A DNA stretch of 64,000 bases, from NCBI RefSeq assembly GCF_937960835.1, contig NZ_CALGPC010000004.1:38191-102190 (forward strand), given 5' to 3'. This DNA is from an uncultured Ferrovibrio sp. GTDB lineage: Bacteria; Pseudomonadota; Alphaproteobacteria; Ferrovibrionales; Ferrovibrionaceae. Position numbers and translations under genes: made by a program. The notes beneath the pieces are model-generated. The model was not told the origin of the DNA and searched no databases. It saw only the letters and a list, made by a program, of their open reading frames with translations. Positions 34,317-41,880 of this stretch are shown here, piece after piece (the first letter of the stretch is position 1; each line of letters opens with the position of its first letter).

Positions 34317-34651
34317 CAGCCATTCCCCTTCGGCCTCTGCGGGCTGCGGATGCGCTGCGGCAGCAATTCATCTTCCAGGCTGAGGCCGATGGCGTCGTGT
34401 TTGGGGTCGGCCAGTTCGGCCAGGCGTTCTGTCATACCAAGGACAAAGAGCACCGTGGCGTAGATGCCCAGGCTGACGCTGGGGTCTCCCTTCTCAACCT
34501 TGGTAAGCGTCACACGGCTGATGAGCGCGCGCTCTGCCATGATCGTCGTCGGGATTCTCCGGCGGCGGCGTGCATCGCGGATGTCCGCGCCCAGTTTCTT
34601 GAGAGCGCGGCGCACCGGCATGGGCAAGGTCGCTTCTGGTTTGGCCCTCAT
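34316..34651 (-). CDS. hipB: HipB-like Xre antitoxin
   Basis: About 111 residues with an Xre helix-turn-helix near residues 18-70 (LGADIRDARRRRRIPTTIMAERALISRVTLTKVEKG). It should neutralise the adjacent HipA and repress the operon. ATG 34651 is used; a GTG at 34660 is possible. A perfect 8-bp dyad lies 16 bases upstream of the ATG. Confidence 0.88.
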   Translation of the reverse strand: MRAKPEATLPMPVRRALKKLGADIRDARRRRRIPTTIMAERALISRVTLTKVEKGDPSVSLGIYATVLFVLGMTERLAELADPKHDAIGLSLEDELLPQRIRSPQRPKGNG

Positions 34652-34666
34652 AATGCTCACTAAACT

Positions 34667-34689
34667 TTACACTATATGACTTAGTGTAA
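34667..34689. promoter_or_regulatory. Candidate HipB operator
   Basis: TTACACTA and TAGTGTAA are perfect 8-bp inverted arms with a 7-bp spacer, just upstream of hipB. The position fits autoregulation by an Xre antitoxin. The claim rests on symmetry and location. Confidence 0.6.
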
Positions 34690-34780
34690 GCAATAGTTAA
34701 CATTAACTCAATCCGGCCTTTTAGGCGTCGGCCAGGAGCGATGCGGCTCAAGGACATCACTGATAGTACACCTTCCATAA

Positions 34781-34796
34781 AGTCCATATATAGACT
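34781..34796. promoter_or_regulatory. Candidate operator of the Xre/RES module
   Basis: AGTCCATATATAGACT is a 16-bp palindrome with one mismatched pair, 35 bases upstream of the antitoxin start, in an AT-rich stretch that can hold the promoter. Confidence 0.5.
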
Positions 34797-34830
34797 ACCA
34801 TGATTATATAATCCGCTATTGGATGGTGTC

Positions 34831-35235
34831 ATGGCTGCGCATGGACAACCAGCATCCGCGATTGATCGCAAAGGCCTTTCTGGCCCGGCACTACGGACGT
34901 TCTTTCGCATCGCCAAATTGTGGGACTTGTCGGTCGACGAGCAAATGACGCTTCTCGGCGTGACGGCGCGCTCGACGTTCTTCAAATGGAAGAAGGACCC
35001 GAATACGGTGTTGCCGAAGGACACGCTGGAGCGCATCTCCTACATTCTCGGGATCTACAAGGCGCTTCAAATCCTTCTACCTGACGAGGCAGCAGCAGAC
35101 GCCTGGGTCAAGCAACCGAACCAAGCCCCCCTGTTCGCAGGCAAGTCGGCGCTCGACCGCATGTTGTCTGGCCAGGTAGCCGACCTTTTCGTTGTCCGCC
35201 AGTACCTGGACGCCCAGCGCGGCGGTTGGACATGA
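34831..35235 (+). CDS. Xre/MbcA/ParS-type antitoxin of a RES toxin
   Basis: A 134-residue antitoxin. The N-terminal Xre-like part (ALRTFFRIAKLWDLSVDEQMTLLGV) is followed by the toxin-binding region with ALDRMLSGQVADLFVVRQYLDAQRGG. The final residues normally plug the RES active site. ATG 34831 is preferred over an upstream TTG. Its stop overlaps the toxin start by 4 bases. Confidence 0.92.
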   Translation: MAAHGQPASAIDRKGLSGPALRTFFRIAKLWDLSVDEQMTLLGVTARSTFFKWKKDPNTVLPKDTLERISYILGIYKALQILLPDEAAADAWVKQPNQAPLFAGKSALDRMLSGQVADLFVVRQYLDAQRGGWT

Positions 35236-35921
35236 CGTTGCCGGTCGCCTATGTCGAATGGATGCCGTGCTGGCGGATCATACCCAGCCGCTTTCCTCCG
35301 ATTCAGCTGTTCGAGCGGGTGACCGAGCCGGATGACCTCGAAGCCATCTTCGAGCTGGAGTCCCTGACCAATCCTCGTCTACGCGATGAAGCTGGCGAAA
35401 TAAGGCTCGTGCCGCAGGAGGACCGGATCAGCGGCCCCGGCACGAGCGTCATCATGGCGGCTTTCACCCACCTCAATCCCGATGGAAGCCGGTTCACCGA
35501 CGGGACCTATGGCGTGTTCTACGCGGCCAACAACCTCGACACGGCCATCGCCGAGACGAGATACCACCGCGAGCGCTTCATGCGGGCTACCGCGCAAGCG
35601 CACATGGAACTCGATATGCGTGTCTATCTGGTCGATCTTGCAGGGGAACTGCACGACCTCCGGGGACAAAAGGCCACGTATCCGCTGGTCTACCGCAAGG
35701 ACAACTATGCCGCGGCCCAGCACCTTGCGAAGGTGGCGCGCAAGGGTGGCTCGAATGGCATCGTCTACGACAGCGTGCGATGCGACGGCGGGGAGTGCGT
35801 CGCCGTGTTCCGCCCGCCGCTACTCTCTAACGCACGACAAGAGCGACATCTTTGCTATGTCTGGGACGGTGCGCGGATAACGACCGTGTACGAGAAGCGC
35901 GAGCTCGGTGACGGGCAATAG
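35232..35921 (+). CDS. RES-domain NAD-degrading toxin
   Basis: A 229-residue RES protein. Its conserved polar residues occur in order: the arginine of WRIIPSRFPP, the YGVFYAA segment, TAIAETRYHRERFM with the catalytic Glu, and the serine of NGIVYDSVR. RES toxins such as MbcT and Res degrade NAD+ and stop growth. Both it and the antitoxin look intact. A partial duplicate lies at 32501-32713. Confidence 0.93.
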   Translation: MTLPVAYVEWMPCWRIIPSRFPPIQLFERVTEPDDLEAIFELESLTNPRLRDEAGEIRLVPQEDRISGPGTSVIMAAFTHLNPDGSRFTDGTYGVFYAANNLDTAIAETRYHRERFMRATAQAHMELDMRVYLVDLAGELHDLRGQKATYPLVYRKDNYAAAQHLAKVARKGGSNGIVYDSVRCDGGECVAVFRPPLLSNARQERHLCYVWDGARITTVYEKRELGDGQ

Positions 35922-35964
35922 GAAATGCACCCAAAGGGCGCATCAGGAGCAATCTCAACATCAG

Positions 35965-36307
35965 TAATTCATTTGGAACATTGCCGACGATGTCCTTCGG
36001 CATGTCCATGCGCGGGGAAAGTACCGCGAGGTCATCCTTTCCCATGACCGTCATTCGCCATCTGGACGCCGTGTTTGAGCCAGCGAAAGACGCTGTGCTG
36101 TCGAACCAGCACGCAGCGCTGTGCCAAGAGCCTCAGGCCGACCGGCCCGACGCCCGTGGAAAAGCCATGGTCGACGGCCGCATGAGCTACGTACAATGCA
36201 AGCCGTTCAAGGAAGAGGTGATGAGGCGTACGGGCCTCACGGACCGGCAGGTCAAGCGCTCGCTGCTCTACCGTCAGCCCGACGGCTTTGTCGTTGAAAT
36301 TCCTTGA
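35965..36307 (+). pseudogene. HsdM N-terminal remnant and unassigned tail
   Basis: Two short frames match the start of type I restriction methylase HsdM: FIWNIADDVLRHVHARGKYREVIL (35965-36040) and, after a frameshift, PMTVIRHLDAVFEPAKDAVL plus NQHAALCQ (36040-36127). The rest of hsdM is missing. From 36128 to 36307 an open frame ends in TGLTDRQVKRSLLYRQPDGF, which I do not recognise. The 150 bases after it hold no gene. Confidence 0.7.
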
Positions 36308-36456
36308 CGACCTGCGTGAAGACGCCCTAATCGAAGGCGAGGAAGCGACCGGAAGGATCAGGACGAGATCGCACCGGCGTCCGGCATATAAACCGGACAT
36401 AAGACGGCATGAAATGAAGCTGTCGTAGCTCATAAGTTCATGCCATAATTGGGATT

Positions 36457-36747
36457 ATGAGCAATTCAAAACCGGACATAAAAGCGGACAAAAATCCGGC
36501 CAAAGACAAGGCTCCCGCCGATCGCGGCGAGAGCATCGGCCTGATGGAGCCGCTGCTCATCAGCGAGAGCTCGAAGCACCGCACGGCGCTGACCGACCTC
36601 GCCGTCGAACTCGCCGCCCGCTCTGCCGGGTTCCGCCGCAGCCTGCCGCCGGGGGTAGCCGCCGCCGATGTTGCGACTCCTGGCGTGCTGTTCGAGATCG
36701 ATAGATGCGACCGAGCGGAACTCGACCGCGCGGAAGTCCCCGGCTAG
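36457..36747 (+). pseudogene. Truncated Fic-family protein (N-terminus only)
   Basis: The frame encodes LMEPLLISESSKHRTALTDL and SAGFRRSLPPGVAAA, the N-terminal segment of Fic/DOC-type AMP-transferases. It then runs into unrelated sequence and stops at codon 97, before any HxFx(D/E)GNGR motif. It cannot be an active Fic enzyme. A 6-bp dyad CATAAT/ATTATG (36444-36459) overlaps the start codon and may be an old operator. Confidence 0.7.
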
Positions 36748-36753
36748 GAACGT

Positions 36754-37038
36754 ATGGATGACTTCTCCGCGGAGACAGGCACCGGAGAACGGATAACGGC
36801 CACCACTTACATCGCCGGCACGATCGACTGCCAGCTAAAGCCTTTCGACTGGTATCTGACGCTCGTCATTGCCGGAGTTCACCACCACGCGCTCAGCGAT
36901 GACCATATGGCAAGGCTCCGGCTCATTGAGCATCTCATTGACGAGGATCACAGCCGGAAGGCCCATGCCGAAGCCCTGACCGCACTCTTGGCCCACGGGT
37001 TCGAGGATCACAATGTCCTGCTGAGAAGGGCTGCGTAG
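36754..37038 (+). CDS. Small hypothetical protein
   Basis: A 94-residue acidic protein with a histidine cluster (VIAGVHHHALSDDH) and helical C-terminus. I recognise no family. It stands 6 bases ahead of the DUF429 gene on the same strand, so the two are probably cotranscribed. Confidence 0.5.
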   Translation: MDDFSAETGTGERITATTYIAGTIDCQLKPFDWYLTLVIAGVHHHALSDDHMARLRLIEHLIDEDHSRKAHAEALTALLAHGFEDHNVLLRRAA

Positions 37039-37044
37039 GCCTCC

Positions 37045-37869
37045 ATGCAGATCATTGGCATCGATTTCACGAGCTCTCCCTCTCGCCGCAAGCCGATCAC
37101 CGCCCTGCACTGCGTGCTGGAGAGCAACACGCTGATAGCCGGCAGACTGGAAGAGTGGCCGAACTTCAGCGCGTTTGAGACCGCCCTCCGGCGTCCAGGT
37201 CCCTGGGTCGCCGGCATCGACTTTCCATTCGGCCAGTCACGCCGCTTCGTTGAGACGATCGGCTGGCCGCTCTCTTGGGCATCCTACGTCGCGCACGTCG
37301 CCACGTTTGATCGCCCTGGCTTTCGCGACATCCTGACCCGGTACAAAGAAAGCCGCCTTGCCGGTGACAAAGAACATCGGCGCGCCACGGATAAGACCGC
37401 TGGCTCGATCAGCCCTCAGAAGCTCTATGGCGTACCTGTTGGGCTGATGTTTTTCGAGGGCGCGCCGCGCCTGCTCAAATCCGGCGTTACAATCCCGCAC
37501 GTGCATCAGGGCGACCCGTCGCGCATCGTCGTCGAAGCCTATCCGGGTATTGTAGCCCGTACGCTGATCGACCGGCAAAGCTACAAGAACGATGCGAAGC
37601 GAAAGCAGACGCGAGAACAGTTGGACGCGCGGCTTTCCCTCTTTCAGCAACTGACAAAAGAAGCGGACGCTCGCTATGGCTTCAACATCGAAGCACCACT
37701 CAATTTATGCAAGGACCCCGGCGCTGACCATCTCGATGCGCTGCTCTGCGCCGTGCAGGCCGCTTGGGCGTGGTCGCAGCGGGAGAACGGCTTCGGCAAG
37801 CCTGATAACCTCGATCCGCTCGAAGGCTGGATTGCCGATCCTCATCTAATGAATGCAGCCCGCAGCTAA
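37045..37869 (+). CDS. DUF429-domain protein
   Basis: A 274-residue member of the DUF429 family. The signature start IIGIDFTSSPSRRKP, VAGIDFPFGQ and the final DHLDALLCAVQAAWAW carry the acidic residues of an RNase-H-like fold. The biochemical role of the family is not established. It follows the 94-residue hypothetical gene by 6 bases. The island context suggests mobile or defence linkage, but this is only inference. Confidence 0.8.
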   Translation: MQIIGIDFTSSPSRRKPITALHCVLESNTLIAGRLEEWPNFSAFETALRRPGPWVAGIDFPFGQSRRFVETIGWPLSWASYVAHVATFDRPGFRDILTRYKESRLAGDKEHRRATDKTAGSISPQKLYGVPVGLMFFEGAPRLLKSGVTIPHVHQGDPSRIVVEAYPGIVARTLIDRQSYKNDAKRKQTREQLDARLSLFQQLTKEADARYGFNIEAPLNLCKDPGADHLDALLCAVQAAWAWSQRENGFGKPDNLDPLEGWIADPHLMNAARS

Positions 37870-37956
37870 GGATATCTCAGGGGATCTTCGGGAGAAGCGC
37901 GGCCAGCAGGCGATGCTGAATGGGTTTAGTCATCCTGACTGCGCGCTGCGAATTCA

Positions 37957-38589
37957 TCATCTGTCGCTTTTTTGACCCGAAGCAGAGCTTGCTCCCAGGT
38001 TCAAGACGACTTCGCTTACTTGCTTGGCGAGCCAGGACGGCAGAAGTGAGCGCGCCGATGCGATCGCCTGAAGTTCGGGCGCGGAGAGCTTCCGCTTGAG
38101 TGTGCGCAAGGCCGCACCGGCCTTCTCGGGGCCAAGCCAGGCCAGAGCCCGGAGCACTTCCCCGGAAGGCTGGTTGCCGAGCGCCAGTTGCCAATGGGGC
38201 GCATGACGAAGTTCCACGACCTGCGAGCCGAGCTTCAACTGACGACTCCGGCCAGACGTGATGTAGACAGAACGGACGGGAACCTGCGTCGTCAGGCCGA
38301 GCTTGTTGGCCACGGCAGCGCCATGCGGTGCTATGGCCTCGCCAGTGACGCGGGCGATGTTCTCGACCACGCTTGATGCCGAAGGCGCGCGCTTGCCGAA
38401 GCGGCCCTCGACGGGGCGGACATAGACGCCGCGACCGACACGCATGAGATGGCCGCGCCTGAGCAGGCGGGACAACGCCTGATCGACAGCCGCGCGTCCG
38501 CCCAGGTGCAGAAGCTCCTTGGCGCAGATCGGCGTCCCCTCGGGCAATCCCTTGGTGTGTTCCAGTATGGTCTTGGCCATCGTGTTCAT
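37957..38589 (-). CDS. DUF6088/AbiEi-like antitoxin without adjacent toxin
   Basis: A 210-residue protein with an N-terminal winged helix (AAVDQALSRLLRRGHLMRVGRGVYV) and a C-terminal AbiEi-like domain. Such proteins repress and neutralise AbiEii-type nucleotidyltransferase toxins. No nucleotidyltransferase is beside it; the nearest AbiEii (44036-44974) has its own AbiEi. ATG 38589 has GAGGAG 7 bases upstream and a 9-bp dyad precedes the RBS. Confidence 0.8.
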   Translation of the reverse strand: MNTMAKTILEHTKGLPEGTPICAKELLHLGGRAAVDQALSRLLRRGHLMRVGRGVYVRPVEGRFGKRAPSASSVVENIARVTGEAIAPHGAAVANKLGLTTQVPVRSVYITSGRSRQLKLGSQVVELRHAPHWQLALGNQPSGEVLRALAWLGPEKAGAALRTLKRKLSAPELQAIASARSLLPSWLAKQVSEVVLNLGASSASGQKSDR

Positions 38590-38602
38590 GGCTCAACTCC
38601 TC

Positions 38603-38630
38603 TGTCAGAAATATATGTCTGTTTCTGACA
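38603..38630. promoter_or_regulatory. Candidate operator of the DUF6088 gene
   Basis: TGTCAGAAA and TTTCTGACA are perfect 9-bp inverted arms with a 10-bp spacer, 14 bases upstream of the DUF6088 start. This fits autoregulation. Confidence 0.6.
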
Positions 38631-39361
38631 GTTTAGAAGCGAACAAGAACGCCTCGCCTGGAAGCGGAGTCCGCCGGCGTATCGAGTTTGTTGTCGGCTG
38701 TTGGCACCGCTTGGATTTCGCGCGTCTTGAGCGCGCATAGGTGGACTCAAAGTCATACCCGCTTGTGAGTTCGGCGAAATCAAACGGCGCTGCGAAAGTG
38801 ACGGCAAAATCGCGGTAGGCATAGTGTGCGGGATTGGATGGAAGCGCCTTTTGCAGTCGCTCGTATCCGACGATCGGGTTGCCCTCCGAGGAAACCTTGA
38901 GGAGATGGATGGTTTCAGGAAGGGCGGTGATGCTGAGAATGTTGGAAACGAGATCCTCTTCTTCGTTTAGCCGGACCACGCTCTCGGCGGACATCGCTGG
39001 CCACCAGGACGCGATCCTTTCGAAATCGATGACCGCGCGCTTGGGCACGCCATCTTCATTGAGCCGTTCGACGAGGTCCTTGAGCCCGGCGGCCCAGTTC
39101 TCCGCGTTGATGTAGAGCCCCGTATTGAGGAGGATCGGCAGCGACCGGGTCAGCTTCTCGATCCGGACGGGGACGATGAAATTGTCGATGCGCAGGTTCT
39201 TCGTAGCCGAGCAACGTAAGCTGCGTTGCAAACCAAGCCGCGGCTGGATTGTCCTGCGGATTGGCGTGGCTGATAAAGACCAGGCGCCGGTCCGGCTTGG
39301 GCGCCGGACGATTCTCTCGCCTTCTTGGCGCCTGATCGATAGCCGTGATGTTCACGGGCAA
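38605..39361 (-). pseudogene. TIR-domain protein with internal deletion and frameshift
   Basis: The first 50 codons read as a TIR start (RLVFISHANPQDNPAAAWFATQLTLLGYE). After about 39196 the frame changes and continues as DNFIVPVRIEKLTRSLPILLN and a long C-terminal domain to 38605. Between these segments a TIR domain normally has 50-70 residues including the catalytic glutamate; they are missing. The gene is therefore a broken NADase-type defence effector. Confidence 0.75.
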
Positions 39362-39402
39362 CCTCCGATCCGCTGCTGTTCCGGGCCGCGTGCCATGGGC
39401 GA

Positions 39403-39627
39403 TCAGCCCCGCGGCGGAAACGAATCATTCCCGTGGGAATCACGCTCGCGAATGCGTCCGTCGCGACCGTGAATGAGCAGCTCCGTCCCCTGATGGCGGG
39501 CGATCGCGCGTCCGGCGTCGATCGCCTGCTGCTGGGTGGCATGAACCGAGGTAGCCCGCTGGCTGCCGGCCCCGCGAACCGCCCATCCGCCGTCGTGCGG
39601 GACAACATGCTGATTGCGTTTGCTCAT
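39403..39627 (-). CDS. DUF2188 family small protein
   Basis: A 74-residue protein with the family pattern HVVPHDGGWAVRGAGSQRATSVHATQQQAIDAGR and GTELLIHGRDGRIRERDSHG. DUF2188 proteins are common on plasmids and phage-like islands; function unknown. ATG 39627 has GGGAG 6 bases upstream. Confidence 0.85.
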   Translation of the reverse strand: MSKRNQHVVPHDGGWAVRGAGSQRATSVHATQQQAIDAGRAIARHQGTELLIHGRDGRIRERDSHGNDSFPPRG

Positions 39628-39680
39628 CGTAAGCTCCCGTATTTTCATTCGTTTTCCAACAGCTTCCTTGCTCGAAAAGT

Positions 39681-39710
39681 TTGACACAGCGGAAGGAGTT
39701 GGTTTACAAT
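39681..39710 (+). promoter_or_regulatory. Sigma70-type promoter of the Xre-ImmA gene
   Basis: TTGACA (39681) and TACAAT (39705) are 18 bases apart. Just inside, GTTTACA (39702) and TGTAAAC (39731) form an inverted repeat with a 22-base spacer that would cover the -10 and start site, as expected for self-repression by the encoded Xre domain. Confidence 0.65.
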
Positions 39711-39756
39711 TTCAAGATAAGATTTAAAACTGTAAACTTCAAGCACCAAGGACCCC

Positions 39757-40851
39757 ATGTTCGGAGATCGCCTGAAACTTGCGAGGAAGAAGGCCGGCTA
39801 TTCGCTGCGCGGCCTCTCGGACGCGCTCGGCGGAGAAGTGACCGCGCAAGCGATCGGCAAGTACGAGCGCGGCGAGATGATGCCGAGTTCAGGCGTGCTG
39901 GCGCGCTTGACGAAGGTGCTTGGCGTCTCCCTCGAATATCTCCTGAGCGAGCAGGTCGAAGAGCTTGAGGCTGTCGAGTTCCGGAAACTTTCCGGCACCT
40001 CTGCCAGCGACCGGGCGCGGGTCGAGGCCGAGGTAATCGATTGCCTGCAACGCTATCTGACGGTCGAGGAAATTCTCGACCTCGATAGCGGGGCCTGGCG
40101 CGCCCCACGTTTCGGAAACCGGTTTCTCGGAAGGGAGGACGAGGGCGAGATTCTTGCCGAGGATGTGCGCAGGGAATGGCAACTCGGGATCGATCCTATT
40201 CCCAACATGACCTCCCTGCTGGAGGACCGGGGAATCAAGGTGTTGTTGATACCCCTGCCCGGCAGCGTATCGGGGCTCACCTGCCTTGTCCGGCGGCCCC
40301 GCCAGAAAATCAAGGTTCCGGTGATTGTCGTGAACCGAAATGCCACGCTGGAAAGGCGGCGGCTAACCCTTGCGCACGAACTCGCGCACCGTCTGATCGA
40401 TGACAGCTCGACGGTGCACCATGAGAAGGCTTCAAACGTGTTTGCCGGCGCCTTTCTTGTGCCGCGGGCACACCTCGTTCGCGAGATCGGCAAGAGCAGA
40501 AAGGCGGTGGGCTATCAGGAGCTGATCCAGCTCAAGCGTATGTACCGCGTGAGCGCATCGGCCCTGCTTGTCCGCCTGCGGCAGATCGGCGTCATTGACG
40601 AATCGACCCTTGCCTACGCTTTCCAGACCTTCGCAAGGGGGTGGCGCACGAACGAGCCCGCGCCCCTCGAAGCTCGCGACGAAGAGGGCCGTCATGAGTT
40701 TCCCCGGCGTTTCGAGCGCCTTTGCTACCGGGCGCTGGCCGAAGGACTCATTTCACCGGGCAAGGCAAGCGAGTTGCTTCAGCAGCCATTGGAGATGATC
40801 GAATACGGATTGAGGGGGCCTGCTGGAGCCGATGCGGATCATCGTGAGTGA
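39757..40851 (+). CDS. Xre helix-turn-helix / ImmA-IrrE metalloprotease fusion
   Basis: A 364-residue protein. Residues 5-65 form an Xre domain (LKLARKKAGYSLRGLSDALG, YERGEMMPSSGVL). A COG2856-type metalloprotease follows with HELAH at residues 207-211. Such proteins act as protease-type antirepressors or as antitoxins. The stop overlaps the start of a PIN-domain gene by 20 bases, so this is probably the antitoxin/regulator of a two-gene module. Confidence 0.88.
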   Translation: MFGDRLKLARKKAGYSLRGLSDALGGEVTAQAIGKYERGEMMPSSGVLARLTKVLGVSLEYLLSEQVEELEAVEFRKLSGTSASDRARVEAEVIDCLQRYLTVEEILDLDSGAWRAPRFGNRFLGREDEGEILAEDVRREWQLGIDPIPNMTSLLEDRGIKVLLIPLPGSVSGLTCLVRRPRQKIKVPVIVVNRNATLERRRLTLAHELAHRLIDDSSTVHHEKASNVFAGAFLVPRAHLVREIGKSRKAVGYQELIQLKRMYRVSASALLVRLRQIGVIDESTLAYAFQTFARGWRTNEPAPLEARDEEGRHEFPRRFERLCYRALAEGLISPGKASELLQQPLEMIEYGLRGPAGADADHRE

Positions 40852-41342
40852 CACATCATGCATGATCGATCTGAGAAAGACGGCGCTCCTGGAGGCCGTC
40901 TTGCGGCTCCCGTACACGTTCGTGACGCCGACTCCTCTGTTCGAGGATGAATGGCTCTGCCTGACAGCCGCGGAGAAGAAGGCGCTGCGCGACGGGGGGG
41001 CTGGAAGTGCGCGATCTTCCGGGAACGGCGGTGATGCGCGCCGCGCGCTATTTCAACCAGCACAAACGGCTCACGCTCAACGACTGCTTCGCCCTGACGC
41101 TGGCTGAAGATATCGAAGACAGCATCCTGCTTACCGGCGACGGTCCACTAAGGGCCGTGGCTGAAGGCAACGGGGTTGAGGTGCACGGGGTGCTGTGGCT
41201 CACGGATGAACTCGAAACCCATTCGATTGTCCCCCTGCGCAGGCTGTATGACGCGCTGCGGATTCTTCACGAGGATGATCTCGTGTTCCTTCCGAAGGAT
41301 GAGGTGCTGCGCCGAATTAGGCGGCTGGCACGGTTGATCTGA
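40832..41342 (+). pseudogene. PIN-domain protein, frameshifted at a G run
   Basis: The first frame encodes VSDTSCMIDLRKTALLEAVL, the PIN start with its acidic residue. After a run of seven G at 40995-41001 the protein continues in another frame as LEVRDLPGTAVMRAARYF, LTLNDCFALTLAED and ILLTGDGPLR, which hold the other acidic residues. Removing one G restores a single 170-residue PIN protein. It could be phase-variable, mutated, or a sequencing error. Confidence 0.85.
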
Positions 41343-41383
41343 TCGAGCAGCCAGCTGAACGGCGACCCAGAGTTTGTTCGGCC

Positions 41384-41745
41384 TTGTCCTTGGCAACCGA
41401 TATGCGCGACAGGCACACAGAGCGACTGCAGGTCCGGCGCCGGGGCGGCCGCAAACGTGCCCTTGGCACGCGCGCCCCACTGGCCTTGCCACAAGGGCCC
41501 AACCAGCGCTGGTCACTGGATTTTGTCAGCGACAGCCTGACCGATGGTCGGCGTTTCCGGATCCTGGCGGTGGTCGACGACTTCACCCGTGAATGCCTGT
41601 GCCTGGTGGCCAACACCTCGCTGTCGGGTGCCAGGTGGCCCGCGAGCTGGATGCGGTGATCGCTGCGCGGGGGCAGCCCCGGGTCTGTGTTTCGGATAAC
41701 GGGACCGAACTCACCGGCATGCCGATCCTGCGCTGGACGCAATGA
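41384..41745 (+). mobile_element. IS3-family (IS407-like) transposase fragment
   Basis: An internal piece of orfB: RRRGGRKRALGTRAPLALPQG, NQRWSLDFVSDSLTDGRRFR and VVDDFTRECLCLVANTSLS of the rve integrase core. Near 41630 the frame shifts to ARELDAVIAARGQP and VCVSDNGTELTGMPIL, then it ends abruptly. The 5' part, the last catalytic Glu and both ends are missing, so the element is dead. Confidence 0.85.
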
Positions 41746-41880
41746 TGGCGGCAAGTCGGATCTTACCCAGAAGCACCTCTTGAAGCGAAAGCGCGTAGTC
41801 TGCAGTCAGCCAGCTCGCAGGGGTAACGAAGCCAAGCCGAGAACCTTCCTTCATGAAGCGGAGTGCGTGTTGATCGAACG
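41737..41880 (-). pseudogene. Fragment of an N-6 adenine DNA methylase
   Basis: In a minus-strand frame overlapping the recombinase 3' end, ALRFMKEGSRLGFVTPASWL and TADYALSLQEVLLGK match the middle of Eco57I/class I N-6 DNA methylases just after the NPPY region. Only about 48 residues survive, cut by the recombinase on one side and the IS fragment on the other. Confidence 0.65.
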
